Positions 42,869 through 51,448 of a DNA stretch of 64,000 nucleotides are shown piece by piece. The position numbers and the translations under genes were made by a program. A model generated the notes under the pieces. It searched no databases. It was not told the origin of the DNA and saw nothing but the letters and a program-made list of their open reading frames with translations. Source of the stretch: Oceanidesulfovibrio indonesiensis (GTDB lineage: Bacteria; Desulfobacterota; Desulfovibrionia; Desulfovibrionales; Desulfovibrionaceae); the NCBI RefSeq assembly GCF_007625075.1, contig NZ_QMIE01000011.1:62509-126508 (forward strand). The letters are read 5' to 3'. Position 1 is the first letter of the stretch. Each line of letters opens with the position of its first letter.

Positions 42869-43879
42869 ATGACCCACTGCAATCGAGACCGCATGCCACT
42901 TCTCAGTTGTTTTCCTGCCCGAAACCTGCGCGCCCTTGCGTTCTGCGGCAACGTGCTTTTCTGCGCGCTGCTCTTCGTGGTTCTGGATATCCGCGACGCC
43001 TTCGCCTGGGGACCGGGGGTGCACATGGCCATCGGGCACGCGCTCATAGCCGGCGCCGGCAACCTGCCCACGGCCATCGCCGTGCTTCTGACGCAGTACC
43101 CCGGCCCGTTTCTGTATGGATGCCTCGCCGCGGACTTTTTCGTGGGAAAAGGCGTGCGCGCCAAACCCGGCCACAGCCACAACTGGGCCACTGGCCGCGC
43201 CATGCTCTCGGACATCGAGCGCCGCGCCGATGCCGCTTTGAAAGCCTACGCCCTCGGCTATCTGACGCACCTCGCCGCGGACACCGTGGCGCACAATTAT
43301 TACGTGCCCAACCTGCTGGCGATCATGCCCACGCGAGGCACCTTCACCCACACCATCCTGGAATGGGAGGCCGACCGCCTGGTGACATGGTGTCCGCGCG
43401 AGACAAACTCCATTCTCGCTGCGCCTCCTGTGGGCGCCGACGCCTCACTGCTGCGGGCCACGGGTCGCAAAAAACTGCCCTTCCTTTTTCGCAAGAGCCT
43501 CATGCGCAGCGGCGTGGTGCTCCAGCAACCACCCGTGGGAAACGGCATGCTCACGTCGGTTCGCCGAGCCGCACTGCCGCCCCGCCTCGCTCCGTTCTGC
43601 GATGTCATGCTCGAACGCTCCCGTGCTGCCGCGGCCGACGTGCTGCGTCGTCCCGGGGCTTCGACAGTGCTTGACATCGACCCCATCGGCGCCGGCAATC
43701 AGCGCGCGGTCCGGCGGTTCCAGCCCGGCGTGAAGATCGACATCGAAGCATTGCGACGCCAGTTGCCGGATGTTGCCAACGCACGCACGAGGATGTTGGC
43801 CGATCCGCTCGAATCGCCGCGGTTCCCCCTGGACGAACGGCTGGCCATCCTTCCCGCCTTTGGCAAGGATTGCGCCTGA
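42869..43879 (+). CDS. Zinc-dependent phospholipase-C-like secreted protein
   Basis: A 336-residue protein whose first ~46 residues form a signal peptide (NVLFCALLFVVLDIRDAFA). The predicted mature protein begins with Trp, WGPGVHMAIGHAL. In bacterial zinc phospholipase C, the N-terminal Trp of the mature chain is itself a metal ligand, and later ligands come from H-x3-D-x3-H, here HLAADTVAHNYY. An earlier GHSHNWATG offers more histidines. Length is in the family range. The ribosome site is weak; the internal ATG at 42893 is an alternative start. Function as a phospholipase is inferred, and it may act on envelope or host lipids. Confidence 0.65.
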   Translation: MTHCNRDRMPLLSCFPARNLRALAFCGNVLFCALLFVVLDIRDAFAWGPGVHMAIGHALIAGAGNLPTAIAVLLTQYPGPFLYGCLAADFFVGKGVRAKPGHSHNWATGRAMLSDIERRADAALKAYALGYLTHLAADTVAHNYYVPNLLAIMPTRGTFTHTILEWEADRLVTWCPRETNSILAAPPVGADASLLRATGRKKLPFLFRKSLMRSGVVLQQPPVGNGMLTSVRRAALPPRLAPFCDVMLERSRAAAADVLRRPGASTVLDIDPIGAGNQRAVRRFQPGVKIDIEALRRQLPDVANARTRMLADPLESPRFPLDERLAILPAFGKDCA

Positions 43880-43998
43880 TCCCGTTTTCCTTCCCCCGAA
43901 CCGCACCTCGTTGCGCTTGCCCGGGAAACGCGCTATCGATTCAGGTCATTACGAACCTGCTTCCGTAACGAACCGACACAATCCGACAAGGAGCTCCC

Positions 43999-44550
43999 AT
44001 GGCCGATCCCAAGGACTTCACGCTCTTCTCCGGCGGCGCCGGCGGCGCCGAGTCATTTTTCGGCGAAATGGCCGAAAAACATGGCGTGAACGAAGTGAAC
44101 TATTCCTTCGAAGGCCACCAGGTGGCCCGCTCGCGGGGCGAGCGCATCCTCACCCCCGAGGAGCTCGAGCGTAAGGACGTGAGCCTGACTTACGTCTCCA
44201 AGCTTCTGAACCGGCGCTTCACCAACGCCCCGCTCATGCGCAGCGTTTTGCAGACCATCATGTACATGGTGGATTCGGGCCATGAAATATTTGTGGTGGG
44301 CACCATCCAGGAAGACGACACCGTGAAAGGCGGCACCGGCTGGGGTGCCGAGTTCGCCAAGATATGCAACAAGCCGCTCTACGTGTTCGGCCAGAAGCGC
44401 GACGGCTGGTTCCAATGGGACACCGACAAATGGGTGGACGTGAAGAATCCCGTCATCACCCAGCGCCACTTCACCGGCACCGGCACCCGCTTCCTGGAGG
44501 ACAACGGCAGAAAGGCCATCGAGGAGCTTTTCCAGCGATCCTTCGGCTAA
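43999..44550 (+). CDS. SLOG-superfamily-like hypothetical protein
   Basis: A 183-residue protein with an AAGGAG ribosome site. The start LFSGGAGGAESFFGEMAEK resembles the Gly-rich nucleotide-binding loop of SLOG/LOG-type Rossmann proteins (compare GGAxGxD loops). A later block DSGHEIFVVGTIQEDDTVKGGTGWGAEF and FTGTGTRFLEDNGRKAIEELF is also typical of a nucleotide-binding or ligand-sensing fold. I cannot assign a specific family or reaction. Such proteins act in cytokinin-like, nucleotide-derived or stress signalling in other bacteria. It is followed by a terminator, so it is a single-gene unit. Confidence 0.6.
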   Translation: MADPKDFTLFSGGAGGAESFFGEMAEKHGVNEVNYSFEGHQVARSRGERILTPEELERKDVSLTYVSKLLNRRFTNAPLMRSVLQTIMYMVDSGHEIFVVGTIQEDDTVKGGTGWGAEFAKICNKPLYVFGQKRDGWFQWDTDKWVDVKNPVITQRHFTGTGTRFLEDNGRKAIEELFQRSFG

Positions 44551-44583
44551 CTCCTGTAAAGACGCTTCACAAATCCACAAAAC

Positions 44584-44640
44584 GCCCGGCAGGTGCATGT
44601 GCCCTGGGAAAGACCCTGGAGATGCATCCGCCGGGCTTTT
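44584..44640 (+). terminator. Terminator after the SLOG-like gene
   Basis: GCCCGGC (44584-44590) pairs with GCCGGGC (44630-44636), enclosing GGTGCAT/ATGCATC and CCTGGG elements, and is followed by TTTTT. Confidence 0.7.
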
Positions 44641-44860
44641 TCGATCCCCACCCCGTTCCCACCCCGAGGGCTCGTCAGCATTTCAGAGAGCCCCGCGTCC
44701 GCCCCTGCTCGATCGATCCGGGACGACAACCATTGCCAGTACCCGGAAAGTCGAACATTGCTGGCACTCGCGCTGCACGGCATGCTCTGGTATGCACCTG
44801 CCAGAAACAGCGAAAAGCATTCACTCTCCATATTCCATGGATGACGAAAAGGAGGAGGCC

Positions 44861-45985
44861 ATGGCCAGCCGCGTCTACTTTGCGAACTTCCGCGCCACCT
44901 GCGTGCGGGAAAACAAGACGAGCAAGCTCATCCGACTGTTCGATGCCGCCGGGTTCGACGAACTGGCGGTGGACGGCGCGCTCACGGCGGTCAAGCTCCA
45001 TTTCGGCGAATCGGGCAACGACTGCTTCCTTTCTCCCGTTTTTGCCCGCGCGGTGGTGGACCGCCTCAAGTCCAAGGGCGCCAAGCCTTTTCTTACGGAC
45101 ACGAACACACTGTATTCAGGCTCGCGCTTCAACGCCGTGGACCACATGGAGACGGCCATGCGACACGGCTACTCCTACGCCACGGTGGGCGCGCCGGTCA
45201 TTATCGCCGACGGCCTGAAGGGCGAAAACCAGATGCGCGTTCCCATGAAGGGCGGGAACCATTTCAGGGAAGTGGTTCTGGCCGGCGCCGTGGCCCAGGC
45301 GGACCGCATGGTGGTGCTCTCGCACTTCAAGGGGCACGAGCTTGCCGGCTTCGGCGGGGCTATCAAGAATCTGGCCATGGGCTGCGCCCCCGGCGCCGGC
45401 AAACGGGAGCAGCACACCCCGCGGTTTGAAGTCTTGCAGGACAAGTGCATCCGCTGCGGAGAGTGCGCGGCCATATGCCCTGTAGGCGCAGCCATGCAGG
45501 AAGGCGACGAGAAGGCGACCATCGACAAGGACGTCTGCATCGGCTGCGGAGAGTGCTACTCCCACTGTCCGGAGAAGGCCATCACCATCGACTGGAAGAC
45601 GGAGATTCCTCCGTTCATGGAGCGGATGACCGAGTACGCCTGGGGCGTTTTTTCCAGCCACAACCGCCATGTCGGTTTCATCAACTTCCTCATCGACATC
45701 ACGCCGGACTGCGACTGCCTGCCGTGGAGCGACGCCCCCATAGTGCCGGACATCGGCATTCTCGCTTCGCTGGACCCGGTAGCCATAGACCAGGCCAGCC
45801 TGGACCTTGTGAACCAGCAGGCCGGGCTCGCAACGAGCCGGCTGGAGTGCGCCCACGGCTGCGGCGAAGACAAGTTCGCCGGCCTGCGCAGCCACTACCA
45901 GGGCGAGATCCAGCTCGAATACGGCGATAAGCTCGGCATGGGCAGCCGCCAGTACGAACTCGTCTCCATCGACGATGCAAAGTAG
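44861..45985 (+). CDS. DUF362 protein with two [4Fe-4S] ferredoxin clusters
   Basis: A 374-residue protein. The DUF362 domain spans about residues 20-185 and 255-350 (VKLHFGESGNDCFLSP, VLSHFKGHELAGFGGAIKNLAMGCAPGAGK). Between these parts is a two-cluster ferredoxin insert, CIRCGECAAICPVGAA and CIGCGECYSHCPEKAI. DUF362 proteins are common in anaerobes; the reaction is undefined, and an electron-transfer role is likely. The ATG at 44861 has the strong site AAGGAGGAG; the open frame begins at 44597, upstream of a plausible terminator, and the extra residues are not coding-like. It is followed by a DUF2007 gene 9 bp downstream, so the two form an operon. Confidence 0.85.
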   Translation: MASRVYFANFRATCVRENKTSKLIRLFDAAGFDELAVDGALTAVKLHFGESGNDCFLSPVFARAVVDRLKSKGAKPFLTDTNTLYSGSRFNAVDHMETAMRHGYSYATVGAPVIIADGLKGENQMRVPMKGGNHFREVVLAGAVAQADRMVVLSHFKGHELAGFGGAIKNLAMGCAPGAGKREQHTPRFEVLQDKCIRCGECAAICPVGAAMQEGDEKATIDKDVCIGCGECYSHCPEKAITIDWKTEIPPFMERMTEYAWGVFSSHNRHVGFINFLIDITPDCDCLPWSDAPIVPDIGILASLDPVAIDQASLDLVNQQAGLATSRLECAHGCGEDKFAGLRSHYQGEIQLEYGDKLGMGSRQYELVSIDDAK

Positions 45986-45994
45986 CAGGACTGC

Positions 45995-46420
45995 ATGACA
46001 AAGAAGGAACCGGACACCCTCGTCACGATATTTTCCAGCACGCAGGCCTGGGAGGCGCGACTCGCCCAGGCCGCGCTGGAGTCCGCAGGCATCGACGCCT
46101 TCGTGGAGGACGAGAACCTCGCCCAGGCCAACTGGCTGTATGCCGGGGCCATCGGCGGGGTGAAGGTCAGGGTGCGCGCGGAGGATGAGGCCCGGGCCGA
46201 AGAACTGCTCGCCGAGGTGCGAAGAGCGCACCAACACACGAGGCGATGCCCGGCCTGCGGCAGCGAGGACATCCGTCGCGGCAAGCTGCCGGCTCTTCTT
46301 CTCGTCGGATCCTACCTGCTGCTGGGCGTGCCCTTGCTCTTCCTGGCCCCGCGCTACCAGTGCCGCCAGTGCGGACACGCGTGGAAAGAAGGCGAAGGCG
46401 AGGGGAGCAAGGAAGAATAG
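45995..46420 (+). CDS. DUF2007 protein with membrane helix and zinc ribbon
   Basis: A 141-residue protein. The first ~75 residues match the DUF2007 (putative signal-transducing) domain: TLVTIFSSTQAWEARLAQAALESAGIDAFVEDEN and GGVKVRVRAEDEARAEELLAEV. A zinc ribbon follows, with CPACG at about 84 and CRQCG at about 126, around one transmembrane helix (LPALLLVGSYLLLGVPLLFLA). AGGA precedes the ATG. It is translated right after the DUF362 gene, suggesting a small redox or signalling pair. Function is unknown. Confidence 0.82.
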   Translation: MTKKEPDTLVTIFSSTQAWEARLAQAALESAGIDAFVEDENLAQANWLYAGAIGGVKVRVRAEDEARAEELLAEVRRAHQHTRRCPACGSEDIRRGKLPALLLVGSYLLLGVPLLFLAPRYQCRQCGHAWKEGEGEGSKEE

Positions 46421-46592
46421 GGGCCATCTCAGAATGGCCTGCGCCAGAGCAGGGGGCGGGAGCATTAGGAGAAAAGCCTCCAGGCGCCGGGGAATCTTGG
46501 GGGAAATCCCTCTCGCCAATAGACAAAGCGCCACCGAGCGGGTACACCCCTGACTGCGGACACCTTCCTCAATCCCGCACCCCTTCCGTCTC

Positions 46593-47657
46593 ATGAGAAA
46601 ACGCATTTTCTACCTGGATGTCGTGCGCAGCGTGGCCATAACCCTGGTCATCGTCATCCATTACAATCTGAACATGGCCATCCATGGGCTGAGCTCTCTT
46701 GGCGATGAATCCTTTCTGGGGGTTCTGAACGGTCAGGGCGTTGTGGTGCAGTCATTGTTCGTGGCTCTTTCCGGCGCAGCGCTCATGCTCGTGTATGGCA
46801 AGCGGGACGGGAGCATCCACTGGGGCGATTACGCCAAAAAACGGTTCCTCTCCATCTACCCGCTGTTCTGGGTCACGTATCTTGCGCTGTACATCATCCG
46901 CACCGTCCAGAAAGGGCACCTGATGTTCAGCGACCTGCCCGCGTACCGCTACATCTTCACGGCCACGGCGTTCGACGGCTGGCTCCAGCCCATTGTGAAG
47001 ACGCCCTACATGATCGGGGAATGGTTTCTCGGCTTCATTATCATTCTCTATTGCCTGTTCCCGCTGCTGCTTGGACTCTACCGGCGCAGCCCGGCGCTCA
47101 TGATGGGAGTAGCCTTCCTTGTGGCGTGCATCCCGGTGCTCTATGAGCCGGCACGGCTGGGCATGAGCCTTTACACGTCGCCCATGGCGCGGCTGTTCGA
47201 GTTCGCCTTCGGCATGCTCTTCATCATGCACTACGAGGACGGCGTCTCCCGCAGACAGGGCGTCGCCGCGGCCCTTCTCCTTGTGGCGCTCTACATGCTG
47301 CCCAACGGACCATGGGTGTTCCCTAAGAACGCGGCCATCGGCATGCTCTGGTTCACAGTCATCTCCTGGATATCGCGCGCCATGGAGCAAAACGCCATGG
47401 TCCGCAAATTCTTCCTCTGGACGAGCCTTTACTCTTACGGCGCGTTCCTCTTCTACCATTATTTCATGCAATACTATATGCCCAGACACGGTCTGGAACC
47501 AGCCAATCTCTGGCAGTTCATATTGTACGGGCTCGCCCTCACGGCGTTCATTTATGGGGTGGGATATCTGCTCACCAAGCTCACCGGCATCCTGGTGAAA
47601 GGCGTACTCCATGTGACGCCCTCCCGCTCGCGTGAGCGGGTGGCGGCAGAAAGCTGA
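46593..47657 (+). CDS. Acyltransferase-3 family membrane protein
   Basis: A 354-residue polytopic protein with about ten hydrophobic helices of the acyltransferase-3 (OafA-like) family. The N-terminal block FYLDVVRSVAITLVIVIHYNLNM carries the family R and H residues (HYN). A later IGEWFLGFIIILYCLFPLL is typical. Such enzymes O-acylate surface sugars (LPS, exopolysaccharide) or lipids, using a cytoplasmic acyl donor. No SGNH domain is attached. The ATG lacks a clear ribosome site. No glycan gene cluster is adjacent. Confidence 0.85.
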   Translation: MRKRIFYLDVVRSVAITLVIVIHYNLNMAIHGLSSLGDESFLGVLNGQGVVVQSLFVALSGAALMLVYGKRDGSIHWGDYAKKRFLSIYPLFWVTYLALYIIRTVQKGHLMFSDLPAYRYIFTATAFDGWLQPIVKTPYMIGEWFLGFIIILYCLFPLLLGLYRRSPALMMGVAFLVACIPVLYEPARLGMSLYTSPMARLFEFAFGMLFIMHYEDGVSRRQGVAAALLLVALYMLPNGPWVFPKNAAIGMLWFTVISWISRAMEQNAMVRKFFLWTSLYSYGAFLFYHYFMQYYMPRHGLEPANLWQFILYGLALTAFIYGVGYLLTKLTGILVKGVLHVTPSRSRERVAAES

Positions 47658-47776
47658 CCGATTTTCCCCCGTTTTGACTCGGGTCAATTCCTTTTTCCTG
47701 GGGTATTGTTAGTACTGGAGCCGTGAGTTCGACGCGCCATGAGGGTGCGACGGCCAAACCAGACGGAGGAAACCCC

Positions 47777-48091
47777 ATGAAATACATGCATCTGCCCGAC
47801 GAAGCACAGTTCCGCGACACCGGCCCCGGCAAGTTCCTCGTCCACGACTCGCCCTACGTGAAGATCCTGGTCTTTTCGCTGCACGAGGGACAGGAACTCC
47901 CCCTGCACAGCCACGACGACGAAGGCTATGCATCGCTCCTCGTTCTGGAAGGCGAGGGCGTGTTCCTGAAAGATGGCGGCGAGCAGCCCGCCAAGGCAGG
48001 CGACGTGGTTGTCTGCGAAATCCGCGAACCCCACGGCGTGCGCGCCACCAAGGACATGCGCGTCATCGCGCACATCGCCCCGCCCATCTAG
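47777..48091 (+). CDS. Small cupin-domain protein
   Basis: A 104-residue single cupin. Metal-binding motif 1 is PLHSHDDEGYASLLVLEGEG, and motif 2 is GDVVVCEIREPHGVRATKDM. The fold binds a transition metal. Such single cupins serve as sensors, isomerases or dioxygenases; no specific function can be named. GGAGG precedes the ATG at 47777. It is followed by a strong terminator and is monocistronic. Confidence 0.85.
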   Translation: MKYMHLPDEAQFRDTGPGKFLVHDSPYVKILVFSLHEGQELPLHSHDDEGYASLLVLEGEGVFLKDGGEQPAKAGDVVVCEIREPHGVRATKDMRVIAHIAPPI

Positions 48092-48128
48092 GGAATCCGC
48101 AGCGTCATCTGCACACTCCATAGCCGTG

Positions 48129-48163
48129 ACGGCCGGTGCGGTCCTTCCGCGCCGGCCGTTTTT
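48129..48163 (+). terminator. Rho-independent terminator of the cupin gene
   Basis: ACGGCCGGTGCGG and CCGCGCCGGCCGT form a 13-bp stem (one G-T pair) around a 5-nt loop, then TTTTTG. Confidence 0.85.
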
Positions 48164-48337
48164 GCGTATGGGGGCGGAGAGTGAGACGGAGCGAAAGATA
48201 GTCGTGCCTTTTCCTGACCTGGCGCCACCCTACACACCAGCGCGTGGAGGGTGTATACTCCGTGTTGGCTATTTGTTGACACGGTAATGCACAACGTCGC
48301 CGCGAATCCGGCGATCACGCAGGCGAGGACAAACACC

Positions 48338-48958
48338 ATGGGCAGCACAGACAAGCTCCAGGAATACAAAGGCAAGCGGGATTTCTCCAAGACCCCGGAG
48401 CCCCAGGGCGGCGAGGGCTCCGGCGACAAGCCTATCTTCGTGATCCAGCAGCATGACGCAAGCAGCATGCACTACGACTTCCGGCTGGAACACGACGGCG
48501 TGCTTCTCTCCTGGGCAGTGCCCAAGGGGCCGTCCACAGACCCGCGGGACAAGCGCCTCGCCGTGCGCACCGAAGACCACCCCCTTGACTACGCCCGCTT
48601 CGAAGGCCGCATCCCGGAAGACGAGTACGGCGCCGGCGTGGTCATCGTGTGGGACGCCGGCACCTACGAGAACACCAGCGAGAAGGACGGCGAAGCCATC
48701 GACATGGACGCGGCCCTGAAGAAAGGTCATATCCGCGTGCGGCTTAATGGTTCCAAGCTCGCGGGCGGATACTCCCTGGTCCACACCAGGATGCGGGGCC
48801 AGGAAAAGAACTGGCTGCTCATCAAGGAGGACGACGACGGCGCAGACGCGCGCCGGAATCCCGTATCCACCGAGCCCAGGTCCCTCATCAGCGGCAAGAC
48901 AATCGAAGAGATGGCCAAGGCCGTACCGCCTGAAAACGACACGACGGACACAGCCTAG
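48338..48958 (+). CDS. Stand-alone LigD-type 3'-phosphoesterase domain protein
   Basis: A 206-residue protein equivalent to the phosphoesterase (PE) domain of bacterial DNA ligase D. Landmarks are the N-terminal YKGKRDFSKTPEP, VIQQHDASSMHYDFRLEHDGVLLSWAVPKGPS with the catalytic His and Asp residues, and RIPEDEYGAGVVIVWDAGTYE, then the C-terminal NWLLIKEDDD. Such enzymes trim 3'-phosphate or ribonucleotide ends in non-homologous end joining. No Ku, polymerase or ligase domain lies nearby. GAGGA precedes the ATG at 48338. Only one repeat element separates it from a DNA glycosylase gene. Confidence 0.88.
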   Translation: MGSTDKLQEYKGKRDFSKTPEPQGGEGSGDKPIFVIQQHDASSMHYDFRLEHDGVLLSWAVPKGPSTDPRDKRLAVRTEDHPLDYARFEGRIPEDEYGAGVVIVWDAGTYENTSEKDGEAIDMDAALKKGHIRVRLNGSKLAGGYSLVHTRMRGQEKNWLLIKEDDDGADARRNPVSTEPRSLISGKTIEEMAKAVPPENDTTDTA

Positions 48959-48959
48959 C

Positions 48960-48988
48960 TGGCCGTTACGAAAGTCATTTTCGCAGGC
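48960..48988. repeat. Short copy of the family B repeat end
   Basis: TGGCCGTTACGAAAGTCATT and TTCGCAGGC repeat almost exactly the sequence at 1551-1580. It abuts the MITE-like copy at 48991, so two repeat families meet here. Confidence 0.55.
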
Positions 48989-48990
48989 TG

Positions 48991-49119
48991 TTATTACTGG
49001 GAGCAGAAAATTCTTACATTTTCGCGCCCCAGTTATAAGGACGGCCACGCTCCAGGCGGGGCCACGCGGCGAACGCCGCGGGAGCAAGAAGTTTATAATT
49101 TCTTGCTCCCAGTAATAAC
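48991..49119. repeat. MITE-like dispersed repeat, best copy
   Basis: 129 bp bounded by TTATTACTGGGAGCA and its exact inverse TGCTCCCAGTAATAA (the similarity of the ends extends to about 22 bp with two mismatches). Inside are a partial hairpin, a GGACGGCCACGC block, the core CCACGCGGCGAACGCCGCGG, and a right-hand hairpin GGGAGCAAGAA/TTCTTGCTCCC. No reading frame is present. It lies between the LigD-PE and glycosylase genes. Confidence 0.75.
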
Positions 49120-49261
49120 AATTATCCGCATGTTCGCCTCGATACGCATTTGACGCCACAGAAGCACAATTCAATGTCTTTGTGCTCCAGGAAATTCGTG
49201 CGGGGGGATTGTGAAGCAACGCTGTACTCCGACGTTTTCTCTAGCCTGACCGGGACGCCCC

Positions 49262-50179
49262 ATGCCCGACGCGACAACCCATCGCCTGACCACCAACGGC
49301 GTCTACTCCTGGGAGCAGGTTCTGCACCTGATCCGGGCGCGGGACTCCATCACCGCACGTCCGATCGCGGGCGACGCACTGGCGTTGCCGCTCCTGCTGG
49401 ACGGTTGCTTCACGCCCGTCGGCGTCCATCTGTCCTGGACCGCTGATGAAAATGAGGAAGGAAAGGATGGTGTGGTCGTTCATTGCGAGGGGGTGGATGA
49501 CGAGACTGCGAGGCGCGCCGCCCACCAGGTAGCGCAGATTTTCTCCCTGGATGTGACGGCGCCTGAGGCCGAGGCGTTCGAAGACGTGCTCGAACGCGAC
49601 GGCGTGCTCGCCGCATTGCACGACAGGCGCGCGGGGCTGCGACCGGTGCTCTTCGCCACGGTGTACGAGGCGTGCGTCTGGTCCATCCTCACTGCGCGGT
49701 CATCCATGCGCCAGGCGCGTTCCCTGTGGCGTGACTATGCCGAGGCGCACGGCCTGCCCGTACAGATTGCGGGGCGGACGCACACAACGTTCCCGCCGCC
49801 GTCGTTCTTTCTGGAGGGCAACGACCTGCCTGGCATCCGCCGGCAGAAGCGGGCGTATCTGGAGGATGTGGCTCGGGCCGCGCTGGCCGGCCACCTGAAC
49901 CGCGACAGATTGCGCGCCATGCCTTTGGAGCAGACCAGAAAAGAGCTCAGGAAAGTCAAGGGCATCGGGCCGTTCTTCGCGGACATGGTAAGCGCCTTCG
50001 GTGTGGGGCGCCGGGACGTGTTCATGGAACATGAACCCCGCATCCACGAGGCTATGGCGCGCCGCTACGGCGTGGAAGCCTCAGACATGGGCGCATTGCG
50101 CCAGATCGCGGAAGGTTGGCGTCCTTTTCGGACGTGGGGCTGCTTCCTGCTGTTCATGGATGCGCTGCTGGGCGGATGA
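49262..50179 (+). CDS. AlkA-like DNA glycosylase with an altered catalytic position
   Basis: A 305-residue protein of the helix-hairpin-helix DNA-glycosylase (AlkA/3-methyladenine glycosylase II) type. The HhH motif is LRKVKGIGPFFADMVSA (about 234-250). The AlkA_N-like beta domain occupies residues 1-110. The catalytic Asp expected after DVF in AlkA is replaced by Glu258 in DVFMEHEP, and the preceding Asp is His. It may still be active with a Glu, may have altered specificity, or may be inactive. It follows the LigD-PE gene on the same strand, with 300 bp of repeats between. Convergent with the MscS gene. Confidence 0.8.
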   Translation: MPDATTHRLTTNGVYSWEQVLHLIRARDSITARPIAGDALALPLLLDGCFTPVGVHLSWTADENEEGKDGVVVHCEGVDDETARRAAHQVAQIFSLDVTAPEAEAFEDVLERDGVLAALHDRRAGLRPVLFATVYEACVWSILTARSSMRQARSLWRDYAEAHGLPVQIAGRTHTTFPPPSFFLEGNDLPGIRRQKRAYLEDVARAALAGHLNRDRLRAMPLEQTRKELRKVKGIGPFFADMVSAFGVGRRDVFMEHEPRIHEAMARRYGVEASDMGALRQIAEGWRPFRTWGCFLLFMDALLGG

Positions 50180-50245
50180 GGACGCGTGCATCACGGGGCG
50201 TGGGGTGCGCACTGTTTTCCTATTCAGAAACGATGCAATATCATC

Positions 50246-50290
50246 GACTCCGGGCGAGCCAAACATATCCGCTGCTGCTCGCCCGGAGTC
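50246..50290. terminator. Large hairpin between convergent genes
   Basis: GACTCCGGGCGAGC and GCTCGCCCGGAGTC form a perfect 14-bp stem with a 17-nt loop, midway between the convergent glycosylase and MscS genes. Neither side has a strong T-run, so it may act as a bidirectional stop or transcript stabiliser. Confidence 0.6.
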
Positions 50291-50316
50291 TATTCCATAC
50301 GAAACGAAAAAACGCG

Positions 50317-51282
50317 CTACGAGATTGCTTCGCTCGGAATCTCATTTTTTGTACCGCGTGTCTCTCCATCCTGCACGACGTGCAGCGCCGGCGCTTTGCC
50401 GTCCTTGTCCACGCCGGGGTAGAGGGTGATGTGCGGGAAAGGAATCTCAATGCCCTTTTCGTCGAAGGCTTTTTTGAGCCGTTTGTTGAACTCGCGGCCA
50501 GTCTTCCACTGCGATCCCGGTCTGGTTCTGGTGCGAGCGCGCACAACCACGGCCGAGTCGGCGAACTTGTCCACCCCGAGTATCTCGATGGGCTCCAGAA
50601 TGTCCTCGCTGAATGCAGCATCGCTGCGCATGTCGGCATCCACTTCCCTGATGACTTCGGAGACTTCGTCCACGTCCTCGCGATAGGCTACGCCCACATC
50701 GAACACGTAGAAGGAAAAGTCCTTGGTCATGTTGGTGATCACGTCGATCTGGCCGTTTCGAATGAAATGTACGTTACCCGAAAGATCACGCAGCACGATG
50801 AGTCGCAGAGTTATGCGCTCCACTACGCCGGATTTGCCGGCGGTCTGCACCACGTCGCCCACTCGGACCTGGTCTTCGAGCAGCATGAAGAACCCGCTGA
50901 TGACGTCCTGCACGAGGTTCTGCGCGCCGAAGCTGACAGCCAGACCGATGACGCCGGCCGCGGCGAGGATGGGACCGAGGTCGATGCCCACCTGCCCGAG
51001 GATCATGAGCAGCGCCACTATGAGCAGAGCCACCTTGAGCGTAAAGGAAATGATGCCCCGGGTGGTTTCCACGCGCTTGAGGTACTCCGAATCGCGCCCC
51101 TTGCCGAGGCGTTTGAACACTCTCTTCGTTACCATGCCCACCACTTTGAGCGTGATGACGAGCAGAAGAATGATGAGCAGGATGCGCAAACCACCGGAAA
51201 CGATCCAGGCCATGCTTTGTTCCCAGTACTGCTGCAGTATGCCGATGTAGGCTTCGGCCTGTTGCTGAAGTTCCTCGTTCAT
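50317..51282 (-). CDS. MscS-family mechanosensitive channel
   Basis: A 321-residue channel with three transmembrane helices (about residues 28-50, 75-97, 100-120). The pore helix has the glycine/alanine pattern [28 protein letters not shown], followed by [13 protein letters not shown], as in MscS. The cytoplasmic vestibule includes [16 protein letters not shown]. Its function is to release solutes at hypo-osmotic shock, which fits the osmoprotectant importer elsewhere in the window, though they are not linked. AAGGACAG precedes the ATG. Confidence 0.9.
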   Translation of the reverse strand: MNEELQQQAEAYIGILQQYWEQSMAWIVSGGLRILLIILLLVITLKVVGMVTKRVFKRLGKGRDSEYLKRVETTRGIISFTLKVALLIVALLMILGQVGIDLGPILAAAGVIGLAVSFGAQNLVQDVISGFFMLLEDQVRVGDVVQTAGKSGVVERITLRLIVLRDLSGNVHFIRNGQIDVITNMTKDFSFYVFDVGVAYREDVDEVSEVIREVDADMRSDAAFSEDILEPIEILGVDKFADSAVVVRARTRTRPGSQWKTGREFNKRLKKAFDEKGIEIPFPHITLYPGVDKDGKAPALHVVQDGETRGTKNEIPSEAIS

Positions 51283-51448
51283 GACTATTGGCTGTCCTTG
51301 GAATGGTTGCGGTTCACGATACGGGTATTTCCCCAGAGTCTACCAGACAACCGATTCATGGCAAGCTTGCGCAGTGCGCGAACCCTTGTTAGGAATCCTT
51401 TTCCACTCCGGAGCCGTCGCGCTCCGGGCGTTCATCCGGAGGAATCCA

